From assembly GCA_947442095.1 (NCBI GenBank), contig CANEVG010000106.1, positions 1 through 9,941 on the forward strand: a DNA stretch of 9,941 nucleotides. The letters are read 5' to 3'. Below, piece after piece: positions 1 through 6,548 of the stretch. Numbering within the stretch: the first letter of the stretch is position 1; the number at the start of each line of letters is the position of its first letter. Source of the DNA: Sphingomonadaceae bacterium (GTDB lineage: Bacteria; Pseudomonadota; Alphaproteobacteria; Sphingomonadales; Sphingomonadaceae). The notes below the pieces were generated by a model, which saw only the letters and a program-made list of their open reading frames with translations, did not search any database and had not been told where the DNA came from. A program made the position numbers and the translations under genes.

Positions 1-594
1 CTTGGGCAGCCCGGCATCGAGCAGGCATTGCAGCACCCCCAGCGCCGAAGCCGGGGTTTCCTCCGCCGCCTTCAGGATCACCGAACAGCCCGCCGCGATC
101 GGCGCGCCCAGCTTGCGGCCCGGATTTCCAAGCGGAAAGTTCCAGGGCGCGAAAGCAGCTACCGGGCCGACCGGTTCGTGCGTGACAGTGGAACGCATGC
201 CCTCCGGGCGCACGAGCGAGCGGCCATAAAGCCGGAACACCTCGCCCGCATAGAAATTGAACAGGCCGACGTTCATCATGACTTCGATGCGCGTTTCAGC
301 CAGCGTCTTGCCCTGTTCCAACGTGGCGATGCGCGCGAGGTCTTCCTGCCGCTCCAGCATGAGCCGCGCCGCGCCCTGAAGCACGGCGGCACGCTGATGC
401 GGGGTCGAATTGCGCCACAGCTTGAAGCCCCGCTGCGCGATTTCCAGCGCGCGGTCGAGATCGGCGGCATCAGCGAGCGGCAGTTCGGCCAAGGTCTCCC
501 CCGTCGCGGGATTGACCACAGCATGCGTGCGCCGCCCGCCGCCGGTCACCCGTTCGCCATCGATGATCATGTGAAGCGAAGGATACTGGGTCAT
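1..594 (-). CDS. Aldehyde dehydrogenase, N-terminal 198 residues (runs off left edge)
   Basis: NAD(P)-dependent aldehyde dehydrogenase family, which oxidises an aldehyde to its acid. The reading frame starts at ATG 594-592 and stays open to base 1, so only the coenzyme-binding half is present. Visible family signatures are the PWNFP motif at residues 150-154, whose Asn152 belongs to the oxyanion hole, and the ILKAAEETP segment with Lys175, which corresponds to the cofactor-contacting lysine in the usual KPSEETP motif. The catalytic Cys and Glu lie beyond the window. The overall look is of the succinate-semialdehyde/aromatic aldehyde dehydrogenase group; the substrate is not identifiable. The ribosome site is weak (GGA about six bases before ATG). 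The gene follows the NTF2-like gene with a 58-base gap on the same strand, so it is probably the last visible member of the MFS-NTF2-ALDH unit. Confidence 0.93.
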   Translation of the reverse strand, partial: MTQYPSLHMIIDGERVTGGGRRTHAVVNPATGETLAELPLADAADLDRALEIAQRGFKLWRNSTPHQRAAVLQGAARLMLERQEDLARIATLEQGKTLAETRIEVMMNVGLFNFYAGEVFRLYGRSLVRPEGMRSTVTHEPVGPVAAFAPWNFPLGNPGRKLGAPIAAGCSVILKAAEETPASALGVLQCLLDAGLPK

Positions 595-652
595 TTCTGT
601 TCCATTGGTTGCCGATGGAAACCGGGAGGAGGTGGCCGCCGCCCGCAATCGC

Positions 653-1393
653 TTACTTCGCGGCGTTCTCGCGGTCGATATCACCCTGCCAGCGCTGCGC
701 CACGATTTCCTCGCCGGTAACCGGGTGCACCATGTGGAACGGCATAAGCTTGTGCGTCGGCCAGAGCCAGTGATCGGTGATCAGTTCGTCCGGCCCGGTC
801 GGATCGGTGGGGTAGGTCACCTTGGGGAACGGCACATATTCCGGCTGCGTGTTTGCCCAGCCATGCTCGAAATCGGCGTGCCACTGCGGCATGTAGTTGA
901 GCACATGCATCCGCCACACGCCGTCCACCTTCTTGTAGGTGTTCTCATAAATGCCGCCTTCCCACCACTGACGCGCCTTCAGATGGGGGGCATCGCCTTC
1001 ATAGTCCTTGTGGCGGCCGGCCTGCATCATCGAGCGCGCGCGGCCAAAGGCGATTTCACCGCCGGGTTGCACAGTGATGATGTCCTGCATTTGCGGATGT
1101 TCCAGCAGGAAGCCGTCGATCGGGCCGTTGTTGCCATAGGTGAAGCGCTTCTGGAACCGCTCACAATAGAGCCTGCGCACACCTTCCCGAGTCTTCCAGA
1201 TGCCGCCGAAGAAGCGCACTTCGCCATCCTCGGTGAACAGGTCCACGGTCTCGTTGTAGAGGCACTTGTCGATCAGATAGCCATAGAGGTGCTGCAGCTT
1301 GCGGATATCGAGTTCATCCTCGCGCACGGTGAGGCGCCGTTCCATCTCGGCCAGCTTGCCTTCCAGCGCGGCAATACGATCTTCGGACATCAT
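653..1393 (-). CDS. NTF2/SnoaL-like fold protein with N-terminal coiled coil and long C-terminal extension
   Basis: 246-residue protein of the NTF2-like superfamily, which includes SnoaL cyclases, scytalone dehydratase and the dehydrochlorinase LinA. Residues 3-31 form a charged heptad-like helix (EDRIAALEGKLAEMERRL). The NTF2 core follows, with LYGYLID (Asp42), a DLFTEDGEV strand and LLEHPQMQDII (His99). Asp42 and His99 occupy places where family enzymes carry their catalytic Asp/His pair, so an enzymatic role (dehydratase, isomerase or lyase) is plausible but not proven. Single-domain NTF2 proteins are usually 130-160 residues; this one adds a Trp/Pro-rich tail after about residue 165. Two adjacent ATGs (1393 and 1390) are possible starts; GGGAG lies four bases before the first and seven before the second. 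It lies 49 bases after the MFS stop and 58 before the ALDH start. Confidence 0.85.
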   Translation of the reverse strand: MMSEDRIAALEGKLAEMERRLTVREDELDIRKLQHLYGYLIDKCLYNETVDLFTEDGEVRFFGGIWKTREGVRRLYCERFQKRFTYGNNGPIDGFLLEHPQMQDIITVQPGGEIAFGRARSMMQAGRHKDYEGDAPHLKARQWWEGGIYENTYKKVDGVWRMHVLNYMPQWHADFEHGWANTQPEYVPFPKVTYPTDPTGPDELITDHWLWPTHKLMPFHMVHPVTGEEIVAQRWQGDIDRENAAK

Positions 1394-1404
1394 GAGTCTC
1401 CCAT

Positions 1405-1446
1405 TTAGTTTGTAAACCTAACTATATTCCAGCTCCGCGCTGTCAA
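1405..1446 (-). promoter_or_regulatory. Candidate promoter and imperfect operator before the NTF2-like gene
   Basis: Read on the minus strand, TTGACA (1446-1441) overlaps the MFS stop codon and TATAGT lies at 1426-1421, giving a spacer of only 14 bases, short for a sigma-70 promoter. Overlapping the -10 element is an inverted repeat with perfect TAGTT/AACTA arms (1406-1410 and 1420-1424) and a TTAG/CTAA pair nested one base off. The A+T-rich character stands out from the GC-rich surroundings. The region could let NTF2-ALDH be expressed separately from the MFS gene. The short spacer keeps confidence low. Confidence 0.35.
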
Positions 1447-2837
1447 CGCCCCTCTGCTTCCAGCCGCTCCACTTCCTCACGGTAGGGCTTGATCGCGCGG
1501 ATCATCAGCAGGGTAGCGAGCGGCAAAAGCACGCATGCGGTGATCAACAGCGCCTTCCACAGTTGCTGCGGATCGCCCACGACCAGATCCTGCACCCGGC
1601 CCACCACAAAGCTCCCCATCGCCCCGAAGAAGGTGAACATGAACAGGTAGAACGCGGTCACTTGGCCCCGCATGTCGTTGGGCGCGACGCGCTGGACCGC
1701 CGCGTTCTGCGGCACCGCGCCCGCCAGCCCGAACATGCCCGAAATCCCGAACAGGATCATCGAGCCCCAAGCGGTGGGCATCAGGATCGCGGCAATCGAG
1801 CTGACCGTGGTGCCCGCAAAGCAGATCGCGGCGGCGCGCACGTTGGCATCCTTGTGGCGCTTCGCCAGCCATTCGACGAGCACGCTGCCGAGCACGAGGC
1901 CCGCTAGCGAGCCAGCCAGAACCGTCATGCCCAACGCCGCTCCGATCTGCTGCTCGTTCCAACCGAACGTGCGGATCATGAACGGCACGCGCCAGAACTG
2001 CAGGCCGAACACCTCGACCGCGCTCAAGGCCAGCGCGCCGAACAGCGGATAATAGACGCGCGGCTTGGCATTGATCGCGCGCAGGGCATCAAGCCCCATG
2101 AACGTCAGGATCTTGCGGCCTAGCCCGGCGCCTTGCGGCACCTGCGGCGCATCGGCAGCTGGGGCAAGCCGGGTCGGCTCCTTAACCGTCAGAAACAGCA
2201 GGCCCACCAGCAGGCCGGGCAGACCCATCACCATCAGGATCCATTGCCAGCCGCGAATGGTCAGCGGGCCAAGCTGCGTCGGCTCCCAAGTGGCGCTCAT
2301 CACCACCAGCGCGCCGCCTATCAGGGGGCCGAGTGTGGTCCCGCCGATGAACCCGAACTGCAGCAGCGCAAAGGCGCGGGTCAGCTTCTTGGGCGGAAAG
2401 GCATCGGCCAGCAGCGAGTACGATGAAGGCGCGTGCGCCGATCCGCCCGCCGCTAGAAACACGCGGGTGCCGACGAACTGGGTGAACGTCTGCGCGAGGC
2501 CGCCGAGCGAAACGATCAGGCCGACGACCGCCGCGCCGCCGCCCAGCACATATTTGCGAGGGTAAACATCGGCCAGCCGTGCCAGCGGAATGCCAACGAA
2601 GAAATAGCATATGATACTCGCAGGCCCCGCCAGAAAGCCAAGCTGTGAATCGGTGAGGCCAAAGTCGTGCTTGATCCGTTCGGCCAGCATGCCAAACGTC
2701 ACCGCATCGAAGAACGTGAGGAACGTGGCCAGCACGATCACGGTGAGCGCCCAGTAGGCCGAAGCAGACGTTGGCCATTCGCGCGCGGTTGCCCCTTCAG
2801 CCGCAACTTGTTCAGCCATCACCGTCGGACCCGCCAT
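1443..2837 (-). CDS. Major facilitator superfamily permease, spinster-like
   Basis: Polytopic inner-membrane transporter of 464 residues, the usual size for a 12-helix MFS protein. The first helix (about residues 28-50) carries Asp44 in TFFDAVTFG, followed by the amphipathic ERIKHDFGLTDSQLGFL segment typical of spinster-like carriers. A motif A equivalent, GIPLARLADVYPRK with Asp90, joins helices 2 and 3. Hydrophobic segments recur to the end. A role in uptake of an aromatic acid or related organic anion is inferred from its place in a catabolic cluster; direction and substrate are unknown. ATG 2837 was chosen because GAGAGGAG (2850-2843) sits five bases upstream; the in-frame ATG at 2900 has no ribosome site and would overlap the operator. 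The gene is first in the unit and divergent from the SDR pair. Confidence 0.92.
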   Translation of the reverse strand: MAGPTVMAEQVAAEGATAREWPTSASAYWALTVIVLATFLTFFDAVTFGMLAERIKHDFGLTDSQLGFLAGPASIICYFFVGIPLARLADVYPRKYVLGGGAAVVGLIVSLGGLAQTFTQFVGTRVFLAAGGSAHAPSSYSLLADAFPPKKLTRAFALLQFGFIGGTTLGPLIGGALVVMSATWEPTQLGPLTIRGWQWILMVMGLPGLLVGLLFLTVKEPTRLAPAADAPQVPQGAGLGRKILTFMGLDALRAINAKPRVYYPLFGALALSAVEVFGLQFWRVPFMIRTFGWNEQQIGAALGMTVLAGSLAGLVLGSVLVEWLAKRHKDANVRAAAICFAGTTVSSIAAILMPTAWGSMILFGISGMFGLAGAVPQNAAVQRVAPNDMRGQVTAFYLFMFTFFGAMGSFVVGRVQDLVVGDPQQLWKALLITACVLLPLATLLMIRAIKPYREEVERLEAEGR

Positions 2838-2900
2838 CGTCGCTCCTCTCGCCCGGTGGCCGCACATTGGAACTTGCGCGGCCTTTTTCGTCTCGAACAA

Positions 2901-2919
2901 TTGTTAGTCTTGCATACAA
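2901..2919. promoter_or_regulatory. Operator copy 1 in the MFS/SDR divergent promoter region
   Basis: The sequence TTGTTAG-TCTTG-CATACAA has the same length and arm geometry as the site at 7984-8002: the right arm CATACAA is identical, the left arm matches at five of seven bases, and both are followed by T-N-TCG. It lies in the 160-base gap between the divergent MFS (2837) and SDR (2998) starts. TACAAT at 2915-2920 could be a -10 element toward the SDR genes, with no convincing -35. A perfect palindrome AACAATTGTT (2896-2905) overlaps the left arm. Such A+T-rich palindromes are typical of GntR or similar dimeric regulators; the regulator itself is not in the window. Confidence 0.6.
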
Positions 2920-2997
2920 TCTCGGCGTGGTGAATAGAAAAGGCAGGAAATCATGCGCGAGGCCCGAAACGGGCCGGCAACCCTACGGAGAGCGACC

Positions 2998-3927
2998 ATG
3001 CAGGATCTGCGCGGCAAGACAGCCTTCATTACCGGCGGCGCGAGCGGCATCGGTCTCGGCATCGCCAAGGCGCTCCTGGGCGCAGGCTTGAACGTGGCGA
3101 TTGCCGATATCCGCGACGATCACCTTGCCGCTGCCGAGACTGAACTGGCAGGCGGAGACCGCGTGCTCCCGATCAAGCTCGACGTGACCGACCGCGCCGC
3201 CTTTGCCGCTGCCGCCGATGCCGCCGAAGCGAAGTTCGGCAAGATCCACGTGCTGTGCAACAACGCCGGCGTCGCCGTCGTCGGCCCGACCGAACTCGCC
3301 ACCTTCGCCGATTGGGACTGGGTCATGGGCGTCAATGTCGGCGGCACGATCAACGGGATCGTCACGATCCTGCCGCGCATTCTGGCGCACGGCGAAGGCG
3401 GGCATATCGTCTGCACTGCCTCGATGTCCGGGCTGGTGCCCGTGGGCGGCACCACGATCTATTCCTCGGGCAAGGCAGCCGTCACTTCGATGATGGAGTG
3501 CATGCGCCCCGAACTGGAACCCCGCGGCGTGATCTGTTCGGCCTTCTGCCCCGGCGCGGTGCAATCGAACATCGCGGACGCCGGCAAGACCCGCCCAGCC
3601 GACCTTTCCGAAACCGGCTATGCCGAAGCCGACAAGCGCCGCGCGGCGGGCAGCAACTTCCTGCACCTGTTCCAGACCAAGGAGGAAGTCGGCCAGCGCG
3701 TGCTCGAAGGCATCCTGAACGACGAGCTCTACATTCTCACCCACAGCGAATTCCTCACCGGGGTGCGCGAACGCGGCGAGGCGACGACGGCGGCCGTGCA
3801 GACGCACCTCCCCGAAAACGCTGAGTACAAGAACACCTTCGCCATGCTGTTCCGCAACCCGGCGATCACTGCCGAAATCGCGCGGCAGGATGCGCTGCGG
3901 GCCAAGCGCGCAGGAGACGCCGCATGA
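2998..3927 (+). CDS. Short-chain dehydrogenase/reductase, LigD-type (first of tandem pair)
   Basis: Classical SDR of 309 residues, predicted to oxidise a secondary alcohol or reduce a ketone with NAD(H). The Rossmann motif TGGASGIG is at residues 12-19, Asp37 at the end of strand 2 favours NAD over NADP, NNAG is at 88-91, and the catalytic set is Asn113, Ser142, Tyr155 and Lys159 (YSSGK). The WDWVMGVNVGGTINGIV region and the C-terminal extension of about 60 residues beyond a standard 250-residue SDR resemble the SYK-6 C-alpha dehydrogenases LigD/LigL/LigN, which oxidise the benzylic hydroxyl of lignin-derived aryl ethers; that is a family resemblance, not a substrate assignment. ATG 2998 was chosen over 2953 because GGAG lies seven bases before it. 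Its last bases overlap the next gene by ATGA. Confidence 0.93.
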   Translation: MQDLRGKTAFITGGASGIGLGIAKALLGAGLNVAIADIRDDHLAAAETELAGGDRVLPIKLDVTDRAAFAAAADAAEAKFGKIHVLCNNAGVAVVGPTELATFADWDWVMGVNVGGTINGIVTILPRILAHGEGGHIVCTASMSGLVPVGGTTIYSSGKAAVTSMMECMRPELEPRGVICSAFCPGAVQSNIADAGKTRPADLSETGYAEADKRRAAGSNFLHLFQTKEEVGQRVLEGILNDELYILTHSEFLTGVRERGEATTAAVQTHLPENAEYKNTFAMLFRNPAITAEIARQDALRAKRAGDAA

Positions 3928-4844
3928 AGACCTTCGCAGGCCGCACCGCCTTCGTCACTGGCGGCGCCAATGGTGTCGGCATCGGGCTGGTCCGCCAGCT
4001 TCTCAACGAAGGCTGCAAGGTCGCCATTGCCGATATCCGGCAGGATTCGATCGATCAGGCACTCAAGAGCCTCGACAACCGCGAGGTCATGGGCGTCCAG
4101 CTCGATGTCGCTAGCCGCGAGGGCTTCAAGGCCGCGGCGGACGAGGTCGAGGCCAAGTTCGGGCCGGTCTCGATCCTGTGCAACAATGCCGGGGTCAATC
4201 TGTTCCAGCCGATCGAGGAAAGCTCATTCGACGATTGGGACTGGCTGATGGGCGTCAATCTCCACGGCGTGATCAACGGCGTAATGACCTTCGTGCCGCG
4301 CATGGTCGAGCGCATCAAGGCGGGCGAGCAGAAGGGCGGCCATGTGGTCAACACCGCCTCGATGGCAGCGTTCCTGGCGGCAGGCACGCCGGGCATCTAT
4401 AACACCACCAAGTTCGCCGTGCGCGGCCTTTCGGAATCACTGCATTACTCGCTGCTGCAATATGAGATCGGAGTCTCGGTGCTCTGCCCCGGCCTTGTCA
4501 AAAGCTACATCTACGCCAGTGACGAGATCCGGCCCGAGGAGCTGAAAGGCGCAATGAAGCCGGTCAATTCCGAAGCTGTGGAGCGGCTCGCCGGTATCCA
4601 CGAATTCGGCATGGAGCCCGACGTGATCGGTGCACGCGTGATTGAGGCGATGAGGGCGAACCGCCTCCACATCTTCAGCCACCCCGATCATAAGCAAGAG
4701 ATGCGCGAGATCTTCGAGGAGATCATCGGCGAATATCAGGACTACCCGAAGGACCCCGGCCACGACCAGCGCGTCGCCTTCGAGAAATTCCGCCGCGATG
4801 CCTTCGCCGATGCGCGCCGCAAATCGCGTGAGGCCGATTTCTGA
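3924..4844 (+). CDS. Short-chain dehydrogenase/reductase, LigD-type (second of tandem pair)
   Basis: Classical SDR of 306 residues. The cofactor motif TGGANGVG is at 12-19, Asp37 again suggests NAD, NNAG is at 87-90, and the catalytic residues are Asn112, Ser146, Tyr159 and Lys163 (YNTTK). The segment DDWDWLMGVNLHGVINGVMT is strikingly like the corresponding part of LigD as remembered, and the long C-terminal tail with the FSHPDHKQEMREIFEEIIGE segment is also of that type. The start ATG overlaps the upstream stop (ATGA, 3924-3927) with AGGAG seven bases before, so the two SDRs are likely translationally coupled and made in similar amounts. They are clear paralogues of each other and may act on opposite stereoisomers or successive steps; this is inference. 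Confidence 0.93.
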   Translation: MKTFAGRTAFVTGGANGVGIGLVRQLLNEGCKVAIADIRQDSIDQALKSLDNREVMGVQLDVASREGFKAAADEVEAKFGPVSILCNNAGVNLFQPIEESSFDDWDWLMGVNLHGVINGVMTFVPRMVERIKAGEQKGGHVVNTASMAAFLAAGTPGIYNTTKFAVRGLSESLHYSLLQYEIGVSVLCPGLVKSYIYASDEIRPEELKGAMKPVNSEAVERLAGIHEFGMEPDVIGARVIEAMRANRLHIFSHPDHKQEMREIFEEIIGEYQDYPKDPGHDQRVAFEKFRRDAFADARRKSREADF

Positions 4845-4923
4845 GGGGCTGAACTAACTTCACACGTCCGTTCGTGTCGAGCCCCTCGACGGGCCCGGTG
4901 TGTCGACTTCGCTCGGCACGAAC
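4843..4923. repeat. REP-like palindromic element in convergent gap
   Basis: The 99-base gap between the convergent SDR and hydrolase genes is filled by inverted repeats. GTTCGTGTCGAGC (4870-4882) pairs with GCTCGGCACGAAC (4911-4923) over 13 positions with one G.U. Inside lie TCGAC (4886-4890) and GTCGA (4902-4906) flanking GGGCCC. A competing perfect 8-base pair joins GAGGGGCT (4843-4850, starting inside the SDR stop codon) to AGCCCCTC (4880-4887). GTTCGTG-type palindromes of this kind are common in sphingomonad intergenic DNA. It probably serves as a transcript end or 3' stabiliser; no U-run follows, so it is not a textbook terminator. Confidence 0.7.
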
Positions 4924-4943
4924 TGGTGAATGAGGGGTTGGGC

Positions 4944-5612
4944 TTACGCGCAGCCCAGCAGGATCGCCAAGGTCTGCTCGGGCTGATCGCCCATCACATC
5001 ATGGCCGGCGAAAGCCTCGTGGTATTCCCAACCCGGCTCTGTGCTGACCCGCGCTACGAAGCGGCGGAAGGGCGTCGGCTCCCACGCGTTGCCGAAGACA
5101 TAAATACGCCGCCCGACTTTGGCTTCCTCGCCCGTGAACCGCACCGCTTCGAGCATCGTGAGCAGTGGATGCGGGGAAAGCCCCGGGTGCTCGATCCCCG
5201 GGAGCGGCGCAACCGCACCGGGGGTGAACTTCTGGCTGCCGATATAGTGGGCATGCTCCCACTCGCCGGTCAGGTCCCACAGCGATTGGCCATCCTCGGG
5301 CAGGAAAGCATCAAGATAGACCAGCGCCATGATCCGCGCGCCAAGCCGCGTCGCCACGCCGGTCACGATCATGCCGCCATAGGAATGGCCAGCCAGCACG
5401 AACTGTCCGAAACCCGCCTCCGCGATCTGCCTGCAGACATCGTCGATGTGCGTGGTCAGCGTGATGCCGGGGTGAAACTCACTCTGGCGTGTACCGAGCC
5501 CGGTCAGCTTAACCACTACAACGCGGTGTCCTGTGGCGCGCAGGTCGGCCGCGAGCCTGTCATAACCCCAGCCACCGCCCCACGCACCGTGAACAAGAAC
5601 GTAGTCGGTCAT
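4944..5612 (-). CDS. Alpha/beta-fold hydrolase, plant-esterase/hydroxynitrile-lyase-like
   Basis: Small alpha/beta hydrolase of 222 residues. The N-terminal VLVHGAWGGGW supplies the oxyanion-hole HG motif (His8-Gly9), the nucleophile elbow is GHSYGG with Ser77, and the C-terminal GHDVMGDQPE carries the likely catalytic His204. The acidic residue could be in the LVYLDAFLP segment (Asp101) or later. The layout matches the Abhydrolase_6 group related to plant methylesterases and hydroxynitrile lyases; hydrolysis of an ester in the same pathway is possible, but the substrate is unknown. ATG 5612 overlaps the metF-like stop by ATGA, indicating translational coupling, so it is the third gene of the ligM-metF-hydrolase unit. 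A second hydrolase of this type starts beyond the right edge of the window (ends at 9402). Confidence 0.88.
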   Translation of the reverse strand: MTDYVLVHGAWGGGWGYDRLAADLRATGHRVVVVKLTGLGTRQSEFHPGITLTTHIDDVCRQIAEAGFGQFVLAGHSYGGMIVTGVATRLGARIMALVYLDAFLPEDGQSLWDLTGEWEHAHYIGSQKFTPGAVAPLPGIEHPGLSPHPLLTMLEAVRFTGEEAKVGRRIYVFGNAWEPTPFRRFVARVSTEPGWEYHEAFAGHDVMGDQPEQTLAILLGCA

Positions 5613-6490
5613 GCTGCGATCCCATGCTTCGCGTTGTAGGCATGCAACCATTCCAGCGTCTTCACCATGCCGCCGAACGGGTAGAAATGCAGCCGCACCC
5701 GGCCATGCTGCGGCCCCAGCCCTGCAGCAAAAGCATCGACCAGCTTGTCCGGCCCGGCGCTGCCGAGCAGGTTCGTGACCGAAATGCCATACTTGCGCAG
5801 CACCGAAGTCGATGCCCCGACGCCGCAGCGCGCTGCAAAAGCCAGCAGGCGTTTGATCCCCGCCGGCCCGGGCACGCCGATCCGCACCGGCGCATCGATC
5901 CCCAGCGCGCGCAGCTTCAGCAGCCACGCCAGAAACGCGTCCGGATCAAACCCGAATTGCGTCACAATCAATGGTGCCATGCCGCGTGCCTCGATCTCGC
6001 CGGTCTTCTTCACCAGCACGTCCCAGCATTCCTGCTCGGTCATGTTGGGGTGGCCGTCCGGGTGCCCGCCGATGCCGATGGCCTTGATCCCGCTACGCTC
6101 GAACGCGCCCGTGGCGATCAGCGCCGATGTATCGAAGTAAGGCCCGACAGGTTCAGGCGGATCCCCTGCGACGATAAACGCGCGCCTGACCCCTGCCTGC
6201 TCGACCACGGCCTTGAGATAACCCTCGAAATCGTCTTCTGAGGTGATCCGCCGCGCTGAAAAGTGCGGCATCGGCTCGAACCCGAGTTCGCGCACCGCCA
6301 CCGTCGCCTTGACCCGCGCGGCCACGTCCTCGCCCGGCAGGAACGTCACCGCAATCGGGGTTTCAGCGGGGATCAGCGGCGCAGCATCGCGCAGCGACGC
6401 CTCGTCCTTCGCGGTCATTTCCAGGCTGAAGCCGTCGGTCACACCAAGCGGCGGCTTGTCCCAGTTGGGATGGATCAGCGGCGTGGCCAT
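5609..6490 (-). CDS. metF: Methylenetetrahydrofolate reductase-like protein (MetF family)
   Basis: TIM-barrel flavoprotein of 293 residues, the usual MetF size. Divergent from E. coli MetF but with its key positions: Glu24 in FSLEMTAKD (equivalent to Glu28), His76 in PMPHFSA, Asp110 in VAGDPP (equivalent to Asp120 that contacts folate) and Gln178 in VTQFGFD (equivalent to Gln183), plus HFYPFG near the end matching HFYTLN. Beside a LigM homologue, it most likely runs in the oxidative direction, turning methyl-THF made by demethylation into methylene-THF; in SYK-6 ligM is likewise accompanied by a metF gene. ATG 6490 was chosen because AGAGGA lies about eight bases upstream and family similarity begins there; the longer open frame to 6841 lies antisense-like within ligM. 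It starts 58 bases after the ligM stop. Confidence 0.88.
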   Translation of the reverse strand: MATPLIHPNWDKPPLGVTDGFSLEMTAKDEASLRDAAPLIPAETPIAVTFLPGEDVAARVKATVAVRELGFEPMPHFSARRITSEDDFEGYLKAVVEQAGVRRAFIVAGDPPEPVGPYFDTSALIATGAFERSGIKAIGIGGHPDGHPNMTEQECWDVLVKKTGEIEARGMAPLIVTQFGFDPDAFLAWLLKLRALGIDAPVRIGVPGPAGIKRLLAFAARCGVGASTSVLRKYGISVTNLLGSAGPDKLVDAFAAGLGPQHGRVRLHFYPFGGMVKTLEWLHAYNAKHGIAA

Positions 6491-6513
6491 AGCCAAGGTC
6501 CTCTCGTGCGACA

Positions 6514-6539
6514 GCCCCTCCCCTCGTTGGAGGAGGGGC
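6514..6539 (-). repeat. Intercistronic hairpin between ligM and metF
   Basis: GCCCCTCC (6514-6521) and GGAGGGGC (6532-6539) form a perfect 8-base GC-rich stem with a 10-base loop, beginning nine bases after the ligM stop on the transcribed strand and ending about ten bases before the metF ribosome site. There is no U-run after it, so it is more likely an mRNA-stability or partial-attenuation element, lowering metF relative to ligM, than a full terminator. Short repeats of this CCCCTCC...GGAGGGG type are also common in sphingomonad genomes. Confidence 0.6.
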
Positions 6540-6548
6540 GTCATTGCA

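Noticed and set aside
605..1408. 267-codon plus-strand open frame opposite the NTF2-like gene
   Set aside because: Shadow frame; the minus-strand frame has recognisable NTF2 features and a ribosome site.
2953..2997. Earlier ATG for the first SDR (adds 15 residues)
   Set aside because: No ribosome site before 2953, while GGAG sits seven bases before 2998 where the SDR family start is expected.
2983..3807. 274-codon minus-strand frame opposite the first SDR
   Set aside because: The complementary frame holds complete SDR motifs; this one has a low-complexity composition and no family features.
4845..4943. CRISPR or transposon end in the convergent gap
   Set aside because: There is one palindrome only, with no repeat-spacer regularity, target duplication or transposase.
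6514..6539. Rho-independent terminator after ligM
   Set aside because: The stem lacks a following U-run, and metF is close and functionally linked, so a full terminator is unlikely.
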